From the NCBI GenBank assembly GCA_946493765.1, contig CAMMAZ010000016.1, positions 1 through 44,796 on the forward strand: a stretch of DNA of 44,796 nucleotides, in the 5' to 3' direction. Source of the DNA: an uncultured Clostridia bacterium. GTDB taxonomy: Bacteria > Bacillota > Clostridia > Oscillospirales > Acutalibacteraceae. The notes under the pieces are model-generated. The model had not been told where the DNA came from, searched no databases, and saw only the letters and a program-made list of their open reading frames with translations. This document shows positions 9,360 to 17,555 of this stretch, piece by piece (position 1 is the first letter of the stretch; each line of letters opens with the position of its first letter). Made by a program: the position numbers and the translations under genes.

Positions 9360-10571
9360 TTATTCTGCAAGTTCTCGTGCAATTTCGACCCAATGGTGAA
9401 AACGTTCAGGATGTCCTTCCACCGTGTGGGTGTCTTTTAAAATAATTTCCAGCTGCAAATCGGCGGCCATAGACAGCGTTTCCTGCAAGTCCCGCCGAAT
9501 TGCTTCTTCGGCAAATCCGCTGCACACATAGGAGGGGTTGGGCTTTCGGCTGAAAATATAATTTTTTCCCAAAAGCTCTTTCATTTTCCGCTGGTCGCTC
9601 CAGGGCGAAACCGACAACCGGCGCAGCCGGGGAATGGTTTTGATCCATTCCCATCTGTTCTCTATGGGTTCGCAGCAGCCATAGCAATTCAGGCCGAAGC
9701 GTTCCAGCATTGGAAGCTGATAAGGGAAAACGAATTCGCCGAACATTTGCGGTGAAACGCTCACGGTTTCCTGGCTTTCTGCAAATCCCCAGAGATTACC
9801 GCAGGTGACGGTATCTGTCTTTTGGGAGAGCTCGTCTGTGTAGCCGATACCGCCAGACGCAATGATATCGTCTTCATTGTTAAGGGAAAGGAGCCCTAAC
9901 TGTTCATACTGATCGATGAAATGCATGTGTTCATCCCGGAACCAGGCCATCAATTTGTGCAGACCATCCGGGTCGTCGATCATGTCGATCATCAGATCTT
10001 CCAGCCCGATCAGCTTGATGACCTCTGCCGTGATGCCCAGGGTCCACCAGAAAAGTCCTCTGTGACGCACCTTTAAAATATCGCCAAACGCCTCCTGCGC
10101 AGCTTGCAGGTTTTGTTCGCTCTCTTCCTGATGGTAGGTAACCTGACGGAATTTTAGTTTTTCCACTCCCGCTTGCAGATCGTCAATCAGTTTGTTATAA
10201 CGGAAACTGCCGCGCTCTTGCGTTTTGACCGCGCTGGTTTGGCCGCCTTCCAGATAGAACGATTGCGTGGTCACATAAGGCACGTTAAAATATTCCGAAA
10301 CCGGCGTGTCGTCCTGAATGTCTTTGGCCCAAAAAATTTTTTGCCGAAGCTGGTATTCAAAGGAACGCAGCAGCGGGTCTTCGCATTCTAAGGCGTCACT
10401 CGGCAGGATCTCCTGCCAGCTGCCCTCCGGGGACACACAGATCATGGGTCTGGGACTTTGCAGTGCATTGTGTTGCTTCCACTCTTTTTTCAATTTTTGC
10501 ATCCTGTCGGAAGCGGCGATCTGCGCGACTTCTCCCGCCAGTTTTCTGAGAATTTCCCGATCGTGATTCAT
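9360..10571 (-). CDS. URO-D-fold protein (uroporphyrinogen decarboxylase / corrinoid methyltransferase superfamily)
   Basis: This 403-residue soluble protein resembles the URO-D-like proteins of anaerobic Firmicutes rather than HemE, which is about 340 residues. It contains NNEDDIIASGG followed by a CYGCCEP segment, a plausible Zn2+ site like that of MtaA/MtbA-type methyl transfer enzymes. True haem synthesis is unlikely and no haem genes are nearby. A role in methyl-group transfer is inference. The ATG at 10571 has AAAGGA 8 bases upstream; in-frame ATGs at 10580 and further up are less well placed. The mRNA leader is about 155 bases. Confidence 0.72.
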   Translation of the reverse strand: MNHDREILRKLAGEVAQIAASDRMQKLKKEWKQHNALQSPRPMICVSPEGSWQEILPSDALECEDPLLRSFEYQLRQKIFWAKDIQDDTPVSEYFNVPYVTTQSFYLEGGQTSAVKTQERGSFRYNKLIDDLQAGVEKLKFRQVTYHQEESEQNLQAAQEAFGDILKVRHRGLFWWTLGITAEVIKLIGLEDLMIDMIDDPDGLHKLMAWFRDEHMHFIDQYEQLGLLSLNNEDDIIASGGIGYTDELSQKTDTVTCGNLWGFAESQETVSVSPQMFGEFVFPYQLPMLERFGLNCYGCCEPIENRWEWIKTIPRLRRLSVSPWSDQRKMKELLGKNYIFSRKPNPSYVCSGFAEEAIRRDLQETLSMAADLQLEIILKDTHTVEGHPERFHHWVEIARELAE

Positions 10572-10733
10572 GTTTATCATCCTTTCCCGCATCCTATTCC
10601 AGCTTCGCATGCGGCTATTACAACAATAGGAAAGGCGAACAAAGCATCTTAAACCACAACGCTTGATGGCGTTGACCGTACTTTATTTGCACAGCCCGTG
10701 TTTAGGACGCTTGCTCTTTCGAAGAACAGTCTT

Positions 10734-10762
10734 ATTATAAATGATTTCGATCTGAAAGTAAA
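10734..10762 (-). promoter_or_regulatory. Promoter of the URO-D-like gene
   Basis: On the minus strand TTTACT (10757-10762) and TATAAT (10734-10739) are spaced by 17 bases. The predicted start of transcription near 10727 leaves a leader of about 155 bases that contains a CAACGC/GCGTTG hairpin. Confidence 0.6.
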
Positions 10763-10792
10763 GAGATGACATGCTCATAAAAAGGGAAACGT

Positions 10793-12139
10793 CTATATAT
10801 GCATCTTTGCATTATGATCTGTTTTTAAAAAACGTTTTAAAATAATACCGGACAAAATCGCGGCCAGCAGCGACGTTCCCGCAAAGTTCAGCCAGATACC
10901 GGTCAGTTGCAGCGGCCAGAGCGCCAAAAGCAGGATCACCGGGAAGAAAAGCGCGGTCGAAACGGAAATGACGGATGCGGGAACGGGTTTTTCGATTGCC
11001 AGCATATAGCTTTGGGTCGCAAAGGAAAGCCAGCGCGTCAGGTAGGTCAGACTGAACAGTCTCAGGGCTTGCACGGCGGCGGTGACAAAGGCATCATCGG
11101 CGCCTTTCATAAACAGTCCCGTGATCTGTGCGGGAAAACAGAAAATGACCAGTGCTGCCAGCGCCGACAGAATCGCGCTTGCGGAAAAACAACATTTTTC
11201 GATCGCTTTCACACGTGAAAATTGTTTTGCGCCCCAATTGTAGCCGACCGCCGGTTGCAGCGAATCACACATGCCGTATAACAGCGATTGTATGAATCCT
11301 TCCACATACATGAGAATGCCGTAAATCGAAACGGCAGACTGTCCGCCAAGACGCACCAAAAACAGATTCATAATGATCGAAGTAATGCGGCCAGCAATGT
11401 TATTTAGAAAATTCGGGCTGCCGCAGGCAATAATTTGTTTGATCATTCCAAAACGAAATTGCGGCCTGCAAAAACGCAGCAGCAGTTTTCCCCGGAAAAA
11501 AGGGATCATTGCCAAAACAGCGCAAACACACATGCCAAGACAGGTCGCAAGCGCCGCGCCCCAAATGCCCCAGCCGAAAACAAACAAAAACAAAAACTCC
11601 AACACAGCGCTGAGCGCCGACATCAGAATATTTAAAAACATGCTGCTTCGGATTTTTCCGCAGATGCGCAGATAGTTGTCACAGGCAAAAACAATAGTTG
11701 TGACAGGGGAACAAATTGCATAGACGCGCAGATATTGAACGGCAAGCTCGGCAAACGTCCCATCTGCACCCATTAACCGGATGAGCAGCGGTGCGGCGGC
11801 AAATAAAGCCGACCCGATCACAATGCCGGCGCCCACGATCATTAAACAGGCGCAGGTGAAAATGTTATTCGCCTCTTTTGTTTGTTGTTTTCCCAGACTG
11901 ATGGAAATCGGCACGGAGGAGCCCATGCCGATCAGATCGGCCAGTGAAAAGTTGATAATCACAAAAGGCATCGCAAGATTCAGCGCCGCAAACGCCGTTT
12001 CCCCCAGGATCTGTCCCACAAAAACACCGTCGATCAGCTGGTAAAGCGCGGACGCCAGCATGCTGATCGAACCGGGGATGGCGGCAATAAAAAATAATTT
12101 TAATGGAGAAACTTTGGTAAACAGGGTATGTGAATCCAT
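10793..12139 (-). CDS. MATE-family multidrug efflux transporter
   Basis: This 448-residue polytopic protein has about 12 hydrophobic segments in two similar halves. It carries MATE-type sequences such as PGSISMLASALYQLIDGVFVGQ near the N-terminus and AVGYNWGAKQFSRV after the midpoint. MATE proteins export cationic drugs or metabolites using Na+ or H+ gradients; the substrate is unknown. It lies 22 bases downstream of the MarR gene on the same strand, so it should be co-transcribed from the MarR promoter and controlled by that repressor. An AAAGGA lies 15 bases from the ATG, a rather long spacing. Confidence 0.9.
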   Translation of the reverse strand: MDSHTLFTKVSPLKLFFIAAIPGSISMLASALYQLIDGVFVGQILGETAFAALNLAMPFVIINFSLADLIGMGSSVPISISLGKQQTKEANNIFTCACLMIVGAGIVIGSALFAAAPLLIRLMGADGTFAELAVQYLRVYAICSPVTTIVFACDNYLRICGKIRSSMFLNILMSALSAVLEFLFLFVFGWGIWGAALATCLGMCVCAVLAMIPFFRGKLLLRFCRPQFRFGMIKQIIACGSPNFLNNIAGRITSIIMNLFLVRLGGQSAVSIYGILMYVEGFIQSLLYGMCDSLQPAVGYNWGAKQFSRVKAIEKCCFSASAILSALAALVIFCFPAQITGLFMKGADDAFVTAAVQALRLFSLTYLTRWLSFATQSYMLAIEKPVPASVISVSTALFFPVILLLALWPLQLTGIWLNFAGTSLLAAILSGIILKRFLKTDHNAKMHI

Positions 12140-12161
12140 AGATTTGTCTTATAATCCTTTC

Positions 12162-12599
12162 TTAAGTCCTTTTTTGCAGTTCGTCGTTTAAGCAATCGGC
12201 AAAATAGCCGATGGCATCCACAAATTCGGGCGAAAACTTTTGCATCGTTTGTTCCATCGCCGTCTGTTCGGCAGCATAAACATTTTTCAGCATTTTTTGC
12301 GTGAAAGCACGCCCTTCTTCTGTCAGCGTGATGGCTTTTTCTCGTTTATTTTCACCGCGGGACAGGGTGATATATCCCGCCTTTGTCAATTCCTTGACGT
12401 TTGTGTTGATGGTGGTTTTGGGGATCAGCCAATCCTTGCAGATTTCTTTTTGGGAATGGGGTTTGCCGTCGTCGAGCGCATAAAGCAGCGCCAGTGTGTT
12501 TTCTTTCATACCGCGTTTTTTCGCAAAAAAGTAGTAAGCCCCGTCGATCTTGGTGGTCGCAAGCATCAGCTGCCGGATCAATCGATAACTTTTTTTCAT
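12162..12599 (-). CDS. MarR-family transcriptional regulator
   Basis: This 145-residue DNA-binding protein has a winged-helix centre: PHSQKEICKDWLIPKTTINTNVKELTKAGYI is the recognition region, followed by a wing with R and K residues (LSRGENKREKAITLTEEG). Long helices at both ends form the dimer. MarR proteins repress their own operon and release DNA on ligand binding. The 22-base gap to the MATE gene fits a classic self-regulated efflux operon. AAGGAG sits six bases before the ATG and is itself inside the operator half-site. Confidence 0.92.
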   Translation of the reverse strand: MKKSYRLIRQLMLATTKIDGAYYFFAKKRGMKENTLALLYALDDGKPHSQKEICKDWLIPKTTINTNVKELTKAGYITLSRGENKREKAITLTEEGRAFTQKMLKNVYAAEQTAMEQTMQKFSPEFVDAIGYFADCLNDELQKRT

Positions 12600-12609
12600 A
12601 TGATACTCC

Positions 12610-12658
12610 TTAGTCCGAATTCGTATTGCATTATAGTACGGATTCGGACTAATGTCAA
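12610..12658 (-). promoter_or_regulatory. Consensus promoter with MarR operator
   Basis: Minus-strand TTGACA (12653-12658) and TATAAT (12630-12635) have exact consensus and 17-base spacing. A perfect 11-bp inverted repeat, TTAGTCCGAAT (12610-12620) and ATTCGGACTAA (12642-12652), is centred on the promoter. One arm fills the spacer next to the -35. The other overlaps the transcription start and ribosome site. This is the expected place for self-repression. Confidence 0.85.
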
Positions 12659-12768
12659 GAAAAAAGTATCGTTATAAGCAAAATTGACATATTTTTAACA
12701 ATGCGCACGGATTGGTAGACTTTGTTGATTGAAAAAGTCACTGTGATCGGTGTGAAAATTTTCGCATG

Positions 12769-12804
12769 AAAAAAGCACCTCAACCGAATAGGGCTAAGAT
12801 GCTT
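12769..12804 (-). terminator. Terminator of the lipoprotein gene
   Basis: Arms 12773-12785 and 12792-12804 form a 13-bp stem with three G-U pairs and a 6-base loop. A T-run follows on the minus strand. Confidence 0.8.
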
Positions 12805-12856
12805 TATACTTGATGGAATTATAAAATGTCAATAAACAGGCAGCGATAAGGAGATT

Positions 12857-13573
12857 TTACCTTCTCCCAGACAAATAAACTTTCACTGAATCAAAATCTT
12901 CATAACAGGCCGCTTCTTGATTTATAGTTTTTCCGGGTTTTATTTCACTGTCGTTGTCTGTCGCGTAACCCCAATCGAAACTTACGAGTTGGTCACCTTT
13001 AAAAAACAAAGCGGTATATCTGACAAATTCAGCAGCTTCTTCTCCATTGTTTGTTATACTGATAACGGCTTTATCCTTTGCAATGTTTGTTTTGCACTCC
13101 AAATCAGAAACGACAGGTTGATAAAGACTTTCTTCTGACACACTGAACTCATAATCAAATGCCGCATATTCTTCGTCGGCGCTAAAAGCAAATACCGTAC
13201 TTTGACCGGATTCAAAAGGAGAGTATCCAGCGTCATCCGTGCCAATCAGATTATTATCCGCATCTTTAAAATTGACCGTAGCTTGAATATTCAAATGAAA
13301 CGCAGATGTATTATCAACCACTAGAACGACCCATTGTGTATTCAAACCATCTTCAAATTCATATTGTGTGACCTTAAGTGCTTTAATGACTTCTTGTTCG
13401 TCAAAACCATTTTCTTTTGTTGCTTCAGAAAATGTATTCGTTGTCACGTTTTTCTGTTCGGAAGACTCTAAAGTGGTGTTTGCCGATTCTGGATCTGAAA
13501 AAATTTCATTTTCACAACCAGCCAGTGCAAACAACATCAAAGTGCACATCAAAAATGACAAAAATTTTTTCAT
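12857..13573 (-). CDS. Predicted lipoprotein of unknown function
   Basis: This 238-residue protein has a type II signal peptide ending in the lipobox LAGC, so Cys20 should be lipidated and the protein held on the outer face of the membrane. A Ser/Thr/Glu-rich linker (about 25-55) leads to a beta-rich region of two similar parts, each with a VTQYEFEDG- or AVISITNNGEE-like start, resembling FxLYD/immunoglobulin-like repeats. Function unknown. GGGGG precedes the ATG. Its own promoter and terminator make it monocistronic. Confidence 0.75.
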   Translation of the reverse strand: MKKFLSFLMCTLMLFALAGCENEIFSDPESANTTLESSEQKNVTTNTFSEATKENGFDEQEVIKALKVTQYEFEDGLNTQWVVLVVDNTSAFHLNIQATVNFKDADNNLIGTDDAGYSPFESGQSTVFAFSADEEYAAFDYEFSVSEESLYQPVVSDLECKTNIAKDKAVISITNNGEEAAEFVRYTALFFKGDQLVSFDWGYATDNDSEIKPGKTINQEAACYEDFDSVKVYLSGRR

Positions 13574-13602
13574 AATTATTCCCCCAATAATATTTTTATT
13601 TT

Positions 13603-13631
13603 ATAATACATGAAAATATGGATAATGTCAA
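13603..13631 (-). promoter_or_regulatory. Promoter of the lipoprotein gene
   Basis: On the minus strand TTGACA (13626-13631) and TATTAT (13603-13608) are spaced by 17 bases. Confidence 0.8.
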
Positions 13632-13753
13632 CATGTTTTTTAGCGCCAATCAAGTTTGTCTAAGGCTAAAAAACTGTCTAAACCCTTGAGCTGCAAGTGA
13701 AATCCCGCTGGGATTTCGAGAGACCGCGCGAACAAATCTTGCCCCGCAAAAAG

Positions 13754-13787
13754 AAAAAAGTCCGCCCCACCTGACGGTGGGGCAAAC
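13754..13787 (-). terminator. Terminator of tRNA-Pro
   Basis: Arms 13760-13771 and 13776-13787 form a 12-bp stem with two G-U pairs and a TGAC loop. TTTTTT follows on the minus strand. Confidence 0.9.
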
Positions 13788-13792
13788 TTTTT

Positions 13793-13868
13793 TGGTCCGA
13801 GTGACAAGACTTGAACTTGCGGCCTCTTGACCCCCAGTCAAGCGCGCTACCAGCTGCGCCACACCCGG
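13793..13868 (-). tRNA. tRNA-Pro (anticodon GGG), CCA encoded
   Basis: On the minus strand the 76 bases form a cloverleaf with acceptor CCGGGTG/CACTCGG (one G-U), D-arm with GGTAGCGCG, anticodon arm CTTGA-CTGGGGG-TCAAG and T-arm with GTTCAAGTC, followed by ACCA. The anticodon is GGG. Confidence 0.95.
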
Positions 13869-13892
13869 ATATAGAAAAATATCGCGATAGTT

Positions 13893-13921
13893 ATTCTACC
13901 ATATTCTCATTGTAAATTCAA
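13893..13921 (-). promoter_or_regulatory. Promoter of tRNA-Pro
   Basis: On the minus strand TTGAAT (13916-13921) and TAGAAT (13893-13898) are spaced by 17 bases. Confidence 0.8.
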
Positions 13922-13958
13922 GAATAAAATCGCAAAAAAATAAAATTTTTGATTATCA

Positions 13959-13987
13959 TTGAATTTTAAGCGCTTTTTTGCTATAAT
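13959..13987 (+). promoter_or_regulatory. Promoter of the rnf operon
   Basis: TTGAAT (13959-13964) and TATAAT (13982-13987) are spaced by 17 bases, about 45 bases before rnfC. Confidence 0.8.
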
Positions 13988-14039
13988 AGTCAACGTATAT
14001 GTTCCTGTTAAATTCTTTTGGAATAGGAGTTGTTTGGAA

Positions 14040-15356
14040 TTGGCGCTGCGAAACAGGATTTTGCCGAATGTGAAAACAAAAGGCGGCGTGAAGGTCGATC
14101 ATCGGAAAAACACGGCGGATTATGAGACCGAAACGATGCCGGTGCCAAAGCAGGTTGCGGTAGCTATGTCGCAGCATATCGGCGCGCCCTGTGTTCCCTG
14201 TGTGAAAAAAGGGGATACCGTTTGTGTCGGCACATTGCTTGGCGACAGCGATCAGCCTGTCTCTTCTCCGGTTTATTCCGGTGTGTCGGGCGTGGTTTCC
14301 TCCATCACGGATATCATGTTGGCGACCGGCGTGATGACCAAAGCGGTCGTGATCGATACCGATGGGCAGCAGACCGTTTGCGATCAGCTGGAACGTCCGG
14401 TTCTGGAAACAAAGCAGGATCTACTGGACGCCGTGCGCAGATGCGGACTTGTCGGTCTTGGCGGTGCGGGCTTCCCGGCGCATATCAAATTAAATCCTGC
14501 GCAGCCGATTGACACGCTGGTGATCAATGCCGCGGAATGCGAGCCCTATATCACGGCCGATTACCGGGAAATGATCGAATGCGCCAAAGATGTAATCGAC
14601 GGCATCTATTTCATTTTAAAGTATCTTGATATTCCCAAAGCGGTCATTGTCGTAGAGGATAATAAGCCCAAAGCAATTGAATTGCTTTCACAAATCGCCA
14701 ATGATCATAATTTTTCGGATCGGTTTTTTATCATGCGGGTTTCGTCCCAGTATCCCAAAGGCGCAGAAAAATTAACGGTGTATCTTGCGACCGGCCGGAA
14801 AATTCCCGCAGGAAAGCTGCCGGCGGACGTTGGCTGTATTGTGATGAATGTGTCGAGTGTGTCGACCATTGCTAAATATGTCAAAACCGGTATGCCGCTG
14901 GTGCAAAAACGTCTTACGGTCGATGGTTCGGCAATTGTAAGCCCGAAAAACGTGTTTGTCCCGGTCGGTACATATATCAAAGACGTGATTGCGTTTGCAG
15001 GCGGCTACAAAAAAGAACCGAAAAAAATTATCATGGGCGGTCCGATGATGGGTTATGCCATGCCGGATGATGAACACCCGATCATGAAATATTCCAATGC
15101 GATTCTGGCGCTTGATGAAAAAGAAGCGTATCCCAAAGAGATGTCCGCATGTATCCGCTGCGGCCGGTGCGTACAGGCCTGTCCCATGCGGTTGATGCCG
15201 ACAAAGGTGGAAGCACATTTAAAAGTGGGAGACAAGGAACGGCTGCAAAAGGACGGCGTTTTGAACTGTATGGAATGCGGTTGCTGTGCCTATGTCTGTC
15301 CTGCATGCCGCCCGTTGGTGCAGGTAATGCGGCGTTCTAAAGCCATTGTGAAGTAA
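14040..15356 (+). CDS. rnfC: Rnf complex subunit C (NADH-binding, Fe-S)
   Basis: This 438-residue peripheral subunit is where Rnf meets NAD+/NADH. Family features are an N-terminal barrel-sandwich domain (KTKGGVKVDHRKN, SQHIGAPCVPCVKKGD), the FMN/NADH region with GLGGAGFPAHIKL and NAAECEPYI, and two ferredoxin-type [4Fe-4S] motifs, C371-x2-C374-x2-C377-x3-C381 and C410-x2-C413-x2-C416-x3-C420. The start is a TTG: TAGGAG lies 10 bases before 14040 and 4 before an in-frame TTG at 14034. First gene of the rnfCDGEAB operon. Confidence 0.95.
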   Translation: MALRNRILPNVKTKGGVKVDHRKNTADYETETMPVPKQVAVAMSQHIGAPCVPCVKKGDTVCVGTLLGDSDQPVSSPVYSGVSGVVSSITDIMLATGVMTKAVVIDTDGQQTVCDQLERPVLETKQDLLDAVRRCGLVGLGGAGFPAHIKLNPAQPIDTLVINAAECEPYITADYREMIECAKDVIDGIYFILKYLDIPKAVIVVEDNKPKAIELLSQIANDHNFSDRFFIMRVSSQYPKGAEKLTVYLATGRKIPAGKLPADVGCIVMNVSSVSTIAKYVKTGMPLVQKRLTVDGSAIVSPKNVFVPVGTYIKDVIAFAGGYKKEPKKIIMGGPMMGYAMPDDEHPIMKYSNAILALDEKEAYPKEMSACIRCGRCVQACPMRLMPTKVEAHLKVGDKERLQKDGVLNCMECGCCAYVCPACRPLVQVMRRSKAIVK

Positions 15357-15373
15357 AGGAGGACTGCATTCCG

Positions 15374-16324
15374 ATGAATAAACTGGTTGTTTCATCCTCT
15401 CCGCATATCTGCGCCAAAGATTCGGTGCGGTCGATCATGCTGGATGTGATCATTGCGCTGGTTCCGGCGGGTATTGCCGCAGTTTGGCTGTTCGGTTTTC
15501 GGAGTTTGTGGTTGATTTTTACCTGTGTGAGCGCGGCGGTGCTTGCAGAATTTATCAGCTGCAAAATCCTGAAAAAAGAAAACACCACGGGAGACCTTTC
15601 CGCTGTGGTGACCGGGCTGTTGCTCGCTTATAATCTGCCGGTGACGCTGCCGCTGTGGATGGCAGTGCTGGGCAGTGTGGTGGCGATCGTTGTCGTCAAA
15701 CAGCTTTTCGGCGGTATCGGGCAGAATTTTGTCAATCCCGCACTGATCGGCAGGATTTTTTTAATGACCTCATTTGCCACCCCTATGACTACATGGACCG
15801 CGCCGTTTACCGATGCGGTATCCTCCGCAACGCCGCTGGCATCGATGGCGGCGGACGGAATGGCGAATGTCCCGTCCCTTGTCGATATGCTGATCGGCAA
15901 CCATGGCGGCTGTATGGGTGAAACCTGCGTGATCGCGCTGGTTATCGGCGGTATTTATCTGATGGCGCGGCGGGTTATTTCACCGGCCATCCCGCTTTGC
16001 TATATCGGCACCGTGGCGGTGGTGATGCTGTTTGCCGGCGGCGGGGAATATATGCTGTATCAGATTTTATCCGGCGGATTGCTGCTCGGCGCGATTTTTA
16101 TGGCGACGGATTACACGACTTCCCCGGTCAATTTAAAAGGAAAAATTGTTTATGCGGTCGGCTGCGGTCTGATTACCGTGTTTATCCGGCTGTTTGGCAA
16201 CATGGCGGAAGGCGTTTCCTATTCCATCGTCATTATGAACATTTTAACGCCGCACATTGAAAATCTAACGGCTTCCAAACCTTTTGGCTTTCAGAGACGA
16301 AAGAAACAGGAGGCAGCAAAATGA
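15374..16324 (+). CDS. rnfD: Rnf complex subunit D (FMN-bearing membrane subunit)
   Basis: This 316-residue integral membrane protein, related to NqrB, carries covalently bound FMN. The flavinylation motif SATPLA puts the attached Thr at 153. About nine hydrophobic segments are visible, with conserved GGIGQNFVNPALIGR at 113-127. AAAGGAGG lies 11 bases upstream. The stop overlaps the ATG of rnfG (ATGA), so translation is coupled. Confidence 0.96.
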   Translation: MNKLVVSSSPHICAKDSVRSIMLDVIIALVPAGIAAVWLFGFRSLWLIFTCVSAAVLAEFISCKILKKENTTGDLSAVVTGLLLAYNLPVTLPLWMAVLGSVVAIVVVKQLFGGIGQNFVNPALIGRIFLMTSFATPMTTWTAPFTDAVSSATPLASMAADGMANVPSLVDMLIGNHGGCMGETCVIALVIGGIYLMARRVISPAIPLCYIGTVAVVMLFAGGGEYMLYQILSGGLLLGAIFMATDYTTSPVNLKGKIVYAVGCGLITVFIRLFGNMAEGVSYSIVIMNILTPHIENLTASKPFGFQRRKKQEAAK

Positions 16325-16866
16325 AAGCTTTTCGTTTAAAGGAGATTCTGATCCCCACCGTTACCTTAACGCTGATTTGTGCGATCGCCGCCTGTGCGCT
16401 GGCATTTTCCGACGCACTGACAAGCGAAAAAATTGCGCAGTTGGATGCGGAAAATAAAGCCGCCTCGATGCAAAAGGTGCTGCAAGCGGCCAATTACCAG
16501 GCATTGACCGACGACGATACGTCGGATATGTTTTATGCGGCGGTGGACAGCAGCGGCAAAACGATCGGCTATGTCGCGTCCTGTTCCGCTGTGGGCTACG
16601 GCGGCGACATCTCGGTGATGGTCGGCATTGATAGTAACGGGACAGTTACGGCGATCGATATTGTCAGCTGTGACGATGAAACGCCGGGACTCGGGCAAAA
16701 GGTCAAAAATGAAGATTTCACAGCACAATTTTCCGGCGTGAAGGATGCGGCGGTGTTTGGTGAAAACGTGGATGCGATTTCCGGCGCGACCATTTCGTCG
16801 GAAGCGGTTCGCACGGCCGTGAACAACGCATTGTCGATGTATGACAGCTATAAACAAGAGGGGTGA
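16321..16866 (+). CDS. rnfG: Rnf complex subunit G (extracytoplasmic FMN subunit)
   Basis: This 181-residue protein has one N-terminal membrane helix and an FMN-binding domain. The motif SGATISS (154-160) contains Thr157, the expected site of phosphoester-linked FMN, preceded by the family sequence ETPGLGQKV. It passes electrons through the membrane arm of Rnf. It overlaps rnfD by four bases. Confidence 0.95.
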   Translation: MKAFRLKEILIPTVTLTLICAIAACALAFSDALTSEKIAQLDAENKAASMQKVLQAANYQALTDDDTSDMFYAAVDSSGKTIGYVASCSAVGYGGDISVMVGIDSNGTVTAIDIVSCDDETPGLGQKVKNEDFTAQFSGVKDAAVFGENVDAISGATISSEAVRTAVNNALSMYDSYKQEG

Positions 16867-16871
16867 ATGGG

Positions 16872-17555
16872 ATGAGCAAAGGACTGATGCATGAATTTTC
16901 AAAAGGTCTGGTGCGTGAAAATCCCGTTTTGCGTCTGGTGCTCGGCACCTGTCCGACGCTTGCGGTCACGACCTCTGCGATGAACGGTATCGGCATGGGC
17001 ATCGCGGCGACATTGGTGCTGCTCGGCTCCAATGTGGTCATCTCTCTGCTGCGTAAAGTGATTCCGGACAAGGTGCGCATTCCGGCATTCATCACCATCA
17101 TCGCGACATTTGTCACGGTGATTCAGATGTTTATCAAGGCATATTTGCCGGATATTGATAAAGCGCTCGGTATTTTTCTGCCGTTGATCGTGGTCAACTG
17201 CATCATTTTGGGACGCGCGGAAATGTTTGCCTCCAAAAACAGTGTGCTGCCATCAGCGCTGGATGCACTCGGCATGGGTGCGGGTTTTACCGCCGCGCTG
17301 TTTTTAATGGGTAGTATTCGTGAAATTTTAGGGGCCGGCAGCATTTTCAGCCTGCCGATTCCGTTTTTGAATGAAAATCCGATCGGCATTATGCTGTTGG
17401 CGCCCGGCGGCTTTTTCGTTTTCGGTATTCTGATCGCACTTGCCAATAAAATCGCGCAAAAACAGGGCAAAAAACCGGTGGAGGCGACCGATTGCAGTTC
17501 CTGTCCGCTATCTGCGGATTGTGCGGCACACGCCGGTGAGGAGGATGCGAAGTAA
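16872..17555 (+). CDS. rnfE: Rnf complex subunit E (membrane)
   Basis: This 227-residue polytopic protein is homologous to NqrD/RsxE. It has about six membrane helices and the family segments RENPVLRLVLGTCPTLAVT and PLIVVNCIILGRAE. RnfE and RnfA together hold an intramembrane Fe-S centre through cysteines such as those in GTCP and VNC. The C-terminal tail ends in C-x2-C-P-x4-C, an extra Cys cluster. The ATG at 16872 has GAGGGG 8 bases upstream; a GTG at 16863 overlapping the rnfG stop is less likely. Confidence 0.94.
   Translation: MSKGLMHEFSKGLVRENPVLRLVLGTCPTLAVTTSAMNGIGMGIAATLVLLGSNVVISLLRKVIPDKVRIPAFITIIATFVTVIQMFIKAYLPDIDKALGIFLPLIVVNCIILGRAEMFASKNSVLPSALDALGMGAGFTAALFLMGSIREILGAGSIFSLPIPFLNENPIGIMLLAPGGFFVFGILIALANKIAQKQGKKPVEATDCSSCPLSADCAAHAGEEDAK

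Noticed and set aside
9360-10571. True HemE (uroporphyrinogen decarboxylase)
   Set aside because: It is longer than HemE, has a CYGCCEP segment like methyl transfer enzymes, and no haem genes are nearby.
13650-13862. 70-codon open frame starting in tRNA-Pro on the minus strand
   Set aside because: The N-terminal part is the usual translation of a tRNA antisense-like frame; no ribosome site.
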